Below the pieces are notes generated by a model. It ran no database searches. It worked only from the letters and a program-made list of their open reading frames with translations, and had not been told where the DNA came from. From positions 11,025,001 to 11,089,000 of the forward strand of contig JAWRVZ010000003.1 of assembly GCA_037043235.1 (NCBI GenBank): a stretch of 64,000 nucleotides of DNA, written 5' to 3'. The DNA comes from Rhodeus uyekii. Taxonomy: Eukaryota; Chordata; Actinopteri; Cypriniformes; Acheilognathidae. Of the stretch, positions 57,426 to 64,000 are shown piece by piece. Positions within the stretch are counted from its first letter, which is position 1. The number at the start of each line of letters is the position of its first letter. The translations under genes and the position numbers were made by a program.

Positions 57426-59580
57426 TTAAACAATGTCACTGCATTTTTTTTAAATGGCCTGTTTACAAGTTCTCACAGTGAATCTATTTGGGGTTTGGAA
57501 ACGAAAAATAATAATGAATGCTGTACACATTAAATACAATTAAAACATTCTCTCATCACCCATAAAAACATCAACCCAAAAGCTAAAGATCAACACATGA
57601 TTGAAAACCCATGAAGGAAATGAGAAAACACATAAGCCACGCCAATTTAGGAATGGCACTTAGGCTAAACCAAAACAGCTGCTGTCTTTGAAGGGAACGC
57701 ATACAAGCTGGCAATGATGTTGGGCCAGATTTTACATTTTTGGTAGAAGATTGCTGAATGACAAATGTTGATCCCATAGCTTAAGAGAGAGTGATTAACC
57801 CAAAATCACATGCAACACTCCTCCGAGTCACTGTGTTTAGCATTAGCACCACACATTATGTTCCATGTTAAAGGAAACTGCTTGCGAAAAAGCTCTGTGG
57901 ATAATTGCAATCTCATTATAAGCATTACACTACAAATCAAGGAAAGACTGCAACAATCTGGCAAAAAAATAAATATATCATGCCCAAGCGCAGCCAACTG
58001 CTCACATAAACAGCCAAGAGCGCTAAAACATCAAACGTGTGTGTGCGTGCGCGTAAGACTTTGATGTAAACAATGAATTGTTAAAACAATGCAAGTCTCA
58101 AATGAAGGATCACACAAAGTGATTGCGAACTACAAAACTTGTGTTTTCAAGGCATGTCTGGCCTAGCGGCTACGCTAAATGGGGAAATGCCCAGTGAAAA
58201 CAGTGCTGCCTATTGTACTAATAGCATGTGTTTCCTGTCAAATTTGAGCAGGCTGCACTTCAAAATGTGTTAATGTGTGTGTACAAAGTGTTGGAGCATT
58301 TGTGAGAAAAAAAAAACGCAGCATTTTTTTTTTTTTTTTTTTTTTTACAAGCACTTATTACAGAAATAACATTTTAAAAGAATATTCTTCTGTGCGAGCA
58401 GAATGTAATGTTTTCAGTCTATTAATCCCTTGTTATTTAAAATTTAATGAAAATGTATTAAATCAATTAATGCTTTTTTGACAAAATAATCAAGTACTTC
58501 ACACATCAAAATAAGTGAACTACTTTAAAGCAGAAAAAAAGATTAATAAAACAACGAAAAAAAGTAAAACGCTTAATTTGACATTTAATTTTATATAAAA
58601 GTAATAAACTCATGTATTGTAAGTTCCCGTTTGGACAGCTAAAAGTGTGTAATTGGGTCTCACTAACACTTTGCAGTTGTAACTGACTGTTTTGTGTTTG
58701 TGTGACAGTGTGTGTGTGTACACTAAATGCTGAAGTTGCTAAAAAAAAAAAAGTCACTCATACTGCTGAGAGAGAGTGATAAAATGTGTGCATGCTGCAA
58801 ACTGCTAAATGCTTGGGCTCTTAAACATCATCTTTCTGACTTTGAGATGAACTCAACTGTAATCACTTCCAGCACAGTCATGTGTGCACTTTTGGCTTAG
58901 CCCACAATTACACTGCAATCTGTAGTTTTCCACTTCTGGCACACCATGGAAACATTTGTACGTTTAGCACCCTATATCAGAGTTTGTGTTTTTGTTATAG
59001 TAGTTATAGTACGTTTATATCGCATGTGAAGGTTTTGTTTCATGCAAATACTCCCTGATCTTGTGCATTACCAGCCAACCGAACCAGAAGTACATGCTAT
59101 AATTACATGTATGGTAATATCTCAGATATCTGAGAGATTCTACATGAGTTTTGAAGTAGCATCAACAAAAGGAGACTAGCGGTTTGAACAGTTGAAGATT
59201 AAAAAGAGCCTGAAAGTGTGATGGTTTAATCGGAGAGAGGCGGCTCTCAACACACCACACGTTCTCCCTGTAATTTACAAGACTTCACACTTCAAAAGAG
59301 AAAAAAACTCAGTATAAAAGAATGGTATGAAAGGCTAAAGAACGAAACTAATGAAGTGACCCGTTTTACCAGTCTGTCAGGGATGAGTGATGTCAGTCGA
59401 CTAATCAATTAGTTGTCCAACAACGACTAGTTTATCTTGATTTTTTTAAATAAATGTTGTACTTTTGAGAACTTACAGTTCATACAAAGGACAATAGCAA
59501 TAACTAACTCTGAAGTTTTAATAATTTTTAAACATGTCCACGTCACAGCTATAACAAAAATGAAACATTAGAACGATATA
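57426..59580. other. Upstream tead1 DNA without recognised features
   Basis: It has a poly(T) run of about 20 at 58326-58346. No noncoding first exon of tead1 or promoter could be recognised. Confidence 0.35.
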
Positions 59581-59815
59581 CAGTAATCCAGTTTCGCAGC
59601 CTCAGTGCATCGCGGATTTTTCAAAAATATTCATCGGAAAAAATAAATAAAAAAATACCGCCATATCCGCAGCCGTATTGCGGAAAGCAGCGTTGCTTCA
59701 TTGTGATGCAAGAGAAACGGTTTCCCAGGATGCCAGACAAAGAGAGAAACTCTCTCAGAGGCTTTGTACACACACACGGCACTCAGACAAGACGCGTGAT
59801 TGGTTCCCGGTGCGA
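59581..59815 (+). mobile_element. Tigger-like MITE, truncated copy of the 4953-5295 family
   Basis: It starts CAGTAATCCAGTTTCGC after TA and shares 'cctcagtgcatcgc.gattt', 'cccaggatgccagacaaag' and 'gattggttcccgg' with the 4.95-kb copy. It has lost the right end. Confidence 0.7.
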
Positions 59816-60053
59816 GATGGACCAATGAGAGCATGAGTGGAGTGGGAGCCTCTTCACCTCTCTCAGAAGCAAATGTTGCCCTCCAGTTCCCGAACTGAAT
59901 TAAAGAAACTGAACAATATCATCCATTCATGTGTAATATAGTTATCATTACAGTAATCATACTTAGTGTGAACAGGCCATAAAAGTTAGTTTAATTAGAA
60001 TATCAAATTCTCTTAATTTATCCGCTTCCATATTTAGATGGACGTTTTAGTTA

Positions 60054-60603
60054 AGGGCCAGTCACACAGTGAAAACGCATGAATCACACACGAATTACGC
60101 ACATCTGCGCGGAGTGTGCGTCGTATGCGTATTTCGTCGGTGGAACGAAGGTGGACCATCAGTGATTGTAAGTGGATGTGCGTTGAAGGTGGTTTGTGTG
60201 TGATTCTGAGTTTTGAACGGTTCAAAATTTTTCCGTGCGTGTGCGTTATTCATGAGTCGGCGTGTGTAGTTTATGCGTCGAGTATGCGTGACATGCGCGG
60301 GACACGCGTCGGCCGTCAGTGCTTATGCGTTGGAACTGGTTCGAAACCGCGCACGTCCACTGACGCCCCACCTTCATATCACGCATGAACCCCGCATGAA
60401 CTACGCACGCATCACGTTCATTCCACTGACAATGTGGATTCTGAAAGTGCTTGTTCGTTGTTTGGACGCGCTCCGTCAGTGATTCATGCGTCGGGCGTGC
60501 GTCGAATGTTCGTGGAATACTTTGGTCAATTTCTCGATGCACAAACCCAATTTTTGCGTGTTTTGTGAGTGATTCGTGCGTGATCGGCTGTGTAACTGGC
60601 CCT
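60054..60603. mobile_element. PIF/Harbinger-like MITE, 550 bp, inverted relative of 27410-28014
   Basis: The ends AGGGCCAGTCACACAG and 'ctgtgtaactggccct' are inverted repeats. The flanks are TTA (60051-60053) and TCA (60604-60606), a TTA duplication with one presumed mutation. Its right half corresponds to the left half of the copy at 27.4 kb, so the two are in opposite orientation. Confidence 0.7.
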
Positions 60604-60617
60604 TCAGTTTTTGCGTC

Positions 60618-60998
60618 GCAAAATTACTCACCCTCAAGTCAATCCAAACCTATAGGCGTTTCTTTATTGTGAAATAAAGCTCAATCAGTAGAGCATTGGT
60701 GTTTACAACGCCAAGGTCATGGGTTCGATCCCAGGGAAATCAAGAACTGATTCAATGTGGATCTTGAATACAATGTAAGTCGCTTTGGATAAAAGTGTCT
60801 GCCAAATGCATAAATGCAAATTTAAAAATGTAAAACCACAAAAGATGGCATGTTGAAAAAAAGTCCATGGGCTCCAAAATTTTAGTTTTTTTATAAACAT
60901 TTTCTTCTATGTTTTGCAGAAGAAAATCGTGTGTTTAGAACAACAAAAGGTTGAGTAAATTATGACTGAACTTACTTCTGAGTGAACTATCCCTTTAA
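60618..60998. mobile_element. 'aaagggatagttca' MITE split by a SINE
   Basis: The left fragment 'attactcaccctcaagtc' to about 60676 and the right fragment from about 60831 to 'tgagtgaactatcccttta' at 60998 belong to the same palindromic family as 35647-35889. They are separated by the SINE at 60677-60830. The outer left terminus is missing. Confidence 0.65.
60677..60830 (+). mobile_element. tRNA-derived SINE, best-preserved copy
   Basis: The tRNA-like head 'aagctcaatcagtagagcat' with A-box-like sequence, the B-box 'gggttcgatccc' (60721-60732), and the tail 'gtaagtcgctttggataaaa' with 'gtctgccaaatgcataaatg' are all intact. This is the canonical teleost family to which the copies at 1783, 15126 and 55606 belong. 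Confidence 0.85.
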
Positions 60999-62160
60999 GC
61001 TAAACGCCTGATAACATGCATAACAGTCAGGTTCTGTCAAACCAAAGACATTTGCACAAGCCGCTTTGGATGTCAGGACAAATCTCTGTGTTTCGTTATG
61101 TGTAAACATGTAATGTCCCATAATTCCCGTCTGTGAGGCAGGCAGTGAGTCCACCCCGGCGCTTCTGCTCAAGCAGAGTGCCAGTCAAAGCCAAGATGTT
61201 GTGACTACTGCAATATGGCAGTGCTTGATGCTGGAGAGCACAGTGCTTGTGCCGGGGCCTCGGTGGCAGATGGAAGGCCGAGATTAGTCATGCAACAATG
61301 TACTGTGGTCACACTTACAATACACTTCACCCTCCAGGCAGCCTCACCCGGCCAAACGAGAGGCATGGGTGCGATCCCACACAGACCGGGAGGCACACAT
61401 CCACCCCGGGCAGCTGTCTCACTCCCTCTGGTCTACTCTGGCTGCCAATGGATGAGGGTATCTCACAGTATACATGTGTACGCTTGTGTGTGTCCATGTC
61501 CACGGGCGAGGACACGACTAAAGCGCCAGCTTGTTCTAATTAAATTTAATGATATGTATATGAGTACAGACAGTACTTGCGTGGGGTCCCATTTGTCTCG
61601 TAATGCTAGCAAACTCTCTTACATGTGTCTGAATGACAAAATCTGCTTTATTCGATGCAAAACCATCACGCTGAGCTCTTTAAAGTGTTCACGGGAGCCT
61701 CTCTCTCACTTCATTACCAAATTAAGCTGTAATCGAACCGCCCGGCTCTCGTCTGCACATTAGCGGCTCCCTATTGATGAAGCTGGCAGCCGAGCCGATA
61801 GAAACCGCTACATTTCCGCCCGCCTCCACTTTGCGGCTTCAGATAGTTTAAATGTATTAAAGACACGGTTTACTGGGAATTATAGATGTACCTTGAGTTA
61901 GATGTTTGTAATTGCCTTGTTATTAGTTAAAGGTAATTATGAACACTCATAGAGAGAAGAGGAAAGAGAGACAGGAGAGGAAAGAATATGATAAACCTGA
62001 GAGGGAAAGAAAATGGATAGAAAAATATTAACAGCAACAATATACATGTAGAAAATATTATTATTACTATAGTTTATACAGTATTTGAATTGTCTTGAAT
62101 TGCAAGCATTTATATTTTATTAGAGTATATTAGAATATTACTGTAAAAAAAATTAGATAT
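60999..62160. other. Upstream tead1 DNA; candidate conserved noncoding block
   Basis: Bases about 61200-61870 are complex, GC-richer than the surroundings and free of recognised repeats. A 182-codon plus-strand frame here (61215-61763) has no domain and is not supported. Regulatory function is only a possibility. Confidence 0.3.
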
Positions 62161-62169
62161 GTGGCAAGC

Positions 62170-62345
62170 AAACATATATATATATATTTTATAAATATAT
62201 ATTTATTTATATGCGTGTATATATATATATATTTATTTATATGCGTGTATATATATATATATACACATTTATATTTGTGTATATGTATTATATGTATATA
62301 TGTTTATATGCATACACGCATACATACACACACAATTATAAATAA
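62170..62345. repeat. (TA)n/(TATG)/(CATA) microsatellite
   Basis: It contains a duplicated unit of about 42 bp ('atatatttatttatatgcgtg' type), followed by mixed TA, TATG and CA units. Confidence 0.85.
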
Positions 62346-64000
62346 ATAATATTATGTTTACTACATTATAAATGGGTCAGCATGCATGAAAATATTTGGC
62401 TGACATATTTTCAAGGAGTCATTGGAATTGAAAACTATGCGCATCTCTCACATACACACACAGTTGTTAAATATATTTATTATGTTGATCAATTTTCATC
62501 TCAGTAACTTGAAGAATGTCAAAAAGACAATAGAGAAAAAAATCCAAGAACAACAAAACTTAGTTTAGTGATGCCACTAGATGCTCCATGCAATTAATCA
62601 CAAAGAATGGTTACATTAACCCTCGTAAGCCTATTCCACTTCCAAAACATGAGCTACATAACGGAGAAGGCTTATTAAGTTATTACGTTAAGACATAATG
62701 AACGAAGGGTTTTCAGTATCTGTAAGTGATCGCAAAGAGCCTTCCTCCGGTGCATTTCTAGCGGTGACACGAGATGCATGCACAATGCTATTAGTCTCTA
62801 TATTACTCTGTCATCAGCCAGGAAATTCAATTAAGAATGACCTAAAAATCCCTTCTTTCAGTCTTTCTCCGAGAGAGAGACTTTTGCATTTCAATGGCAT
62901 GTGTTGTATAGCGGCCAGCACATCTTGTACTCTGATTGTCAGAGTAGTATTTGCTTAGATGAAACCGTGTCCTTTTATTTCTGCAAAGGAACCATGCCAG
63001 AGAATCCTTCCACAAAGAAAGACTCCCAAAAAAGCATTATATGAGGAAGACGTCTTGAAGATGCAAGAAATGTGAAGGTTTCTTAAGAAATGGGCCGTTG
63101 AACATACGCAAAGCAGCGCCTTTAATCAGAAAAATTGTTCAAAACCTTGTAATACATTTTCAGTGCATTCAGCTCTATAACTTGGCATGTGCTTCAAATT
63201 AATTATTTGTCAAGCTCATGATTAAAGCAGGGGTCTTACAAAATGTATCAGTCTTTGAGAAGCCATCCTTGAGACGACATTTTACTCATCTATATAGCTG
63301 AACCCACATCTACAAGGCTTCATTCACCTGAACAGAAATTGCACAGTTTGGCTCGCTCGCTCCCCGGGTTTGTACTTTATTCAATGCAGTTTTTGGAGGT
63401 CACACAAACCTGCTAATATCAAAGCGAAAATATGTCTGTGAATTGCACTGCATGGACTCCTAAGGGGCGGCGGGCATGTAAGCGCCGTTGTTATTGCTTT
63501 CCCCGTGGCAATGTAATCCTCTCAACCAAGTGCTAATGACCCAATGTGACGGCTGGACTTCTGGAAAGTTATTGTCCAGTGGGCAGAGAAAGCTGGCTTT
63601 ACAATACAATAACGCTAGAAACGTTTTGCACTCACTTTCATTCAAATAAATCAAATTTAAAAAAAGTTTAAAGTATAAAGAAATCAAATCTGATTTACAC
63701 ATTTTTATTTTGTTTGCTCTGAGACAATATTCCTATTCTAACCTGCCCCTAAAATTAATGAGCAGTTGAAAACAATAACAATGGAATAAAAATTCGGTCC
63801 GTTACAGACAAGCTGATTATAATTTTCATGTTGCGGCTAGTATTAAAATTCTATACACTAAAAAAAACGTGTTACACGTGAAGTTAGACATCACAAAATA
63901 TGAAACATGCTGAAATTACATTTAACTGTGTTTCTAAATTATCAGTGCTATTAAAAAAACAACAACTTTGTGAGCATTAGATGACGGTAAAGACAATTTA
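62346..64000. other. Upstream tead1 DNA to window end, nothing recognised
   Basis: Mixed-complexity sequence. Several non-repetitive stretches (62.68-62.96 and 63.3-63.56 kb) show no protein-like frame or RNA gene. Confidence 0.35.

Noticed and set aside
61215..61763. 182-codon plus-strand frame
   Set aside because: Composition is not protein-like, overlaps other frames on both strands, and no family is recognised.

Overview
This window is vertebrate genomic DNA, almost certainly from a teleost and probably a cypriniform. The evidence is spliced genes with canonical GT/AG introns, tRNA-derived SINEs with the tail 'ctttggataaaag..tctgccaaatgcataaatg', a MITE beginning 'aaagggatagttca', an L2-type LINE tail, many nonautonomous Tigger-like, hAT-like and Harbinger-like DNA transposons, and very large (TG/CA)n arrays. 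Nothing in it looks bacterial or viral.

Two protein-coding genes are supported, both on the minus strand. The first is tead1, the TEA-domain transcription factor that is the nuclear target of YAP/TAZ in Hippo signalling. I could assemble it completely: eleven coding exons between 56788 and 28762, every junction GT/AG and every phase consistent, giving 1269 nt and a 422-residue protein with the TEA DNA-binding domain and the full YAP-binding domain. The second is rassf10, an intronless N-terminal RASSF gene (24395 to 23067, 442 residues) with a Ras-association domain and coiled coils, lying 4.4 kb downstream of tead1 in the same orientation. The order TEAD1-RASSF10 is the same as in human 11p15. 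Both products belong to families tied to growth control.

Layout: 1-23 kb is gene-free and consists of an L2 LINE end, Tigger-type MITEs, SINEs and AT-rich DNA. 23.0-24.6 kb is rassf10 and its CpG-rich upstream region. 24.6-28.7 kb is the intergenic region and the probable tead1 3' UTR, with a Harbinger-like MITE. 28.7-40.9 kb holds tead1 coding exons 11 to 2, and includes an intron that is mostly a 2.46-kb CA/TG repeat starting a few bases from a splice donor. 40.9-56.6 kb is the large first coding intron, with a nested hAT/Harbinger/Tigger cluster at 45.4-47.8 kb. 56.6-56.8 kb is the first coding exon. 56.8-64 kb is upstream tead1 DNA (probably 5' intron) with more MITEs.

The most interesting observations concern tead1 splicing. 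A (UG)12 run sits directly before the 3' splice site of the in-frame 63-nt exon encoding the DNA-recognition helix. A 2.46-kb CA-rich tract abuts the 5' splice site of exon 9, and a 25-bp perfect hairpin lies upstream of exon 10. The gene also starts with an AUG in a perfect Kozak context where the human gene is reported to use AUU. I found no evidence of a wholly new gene system.
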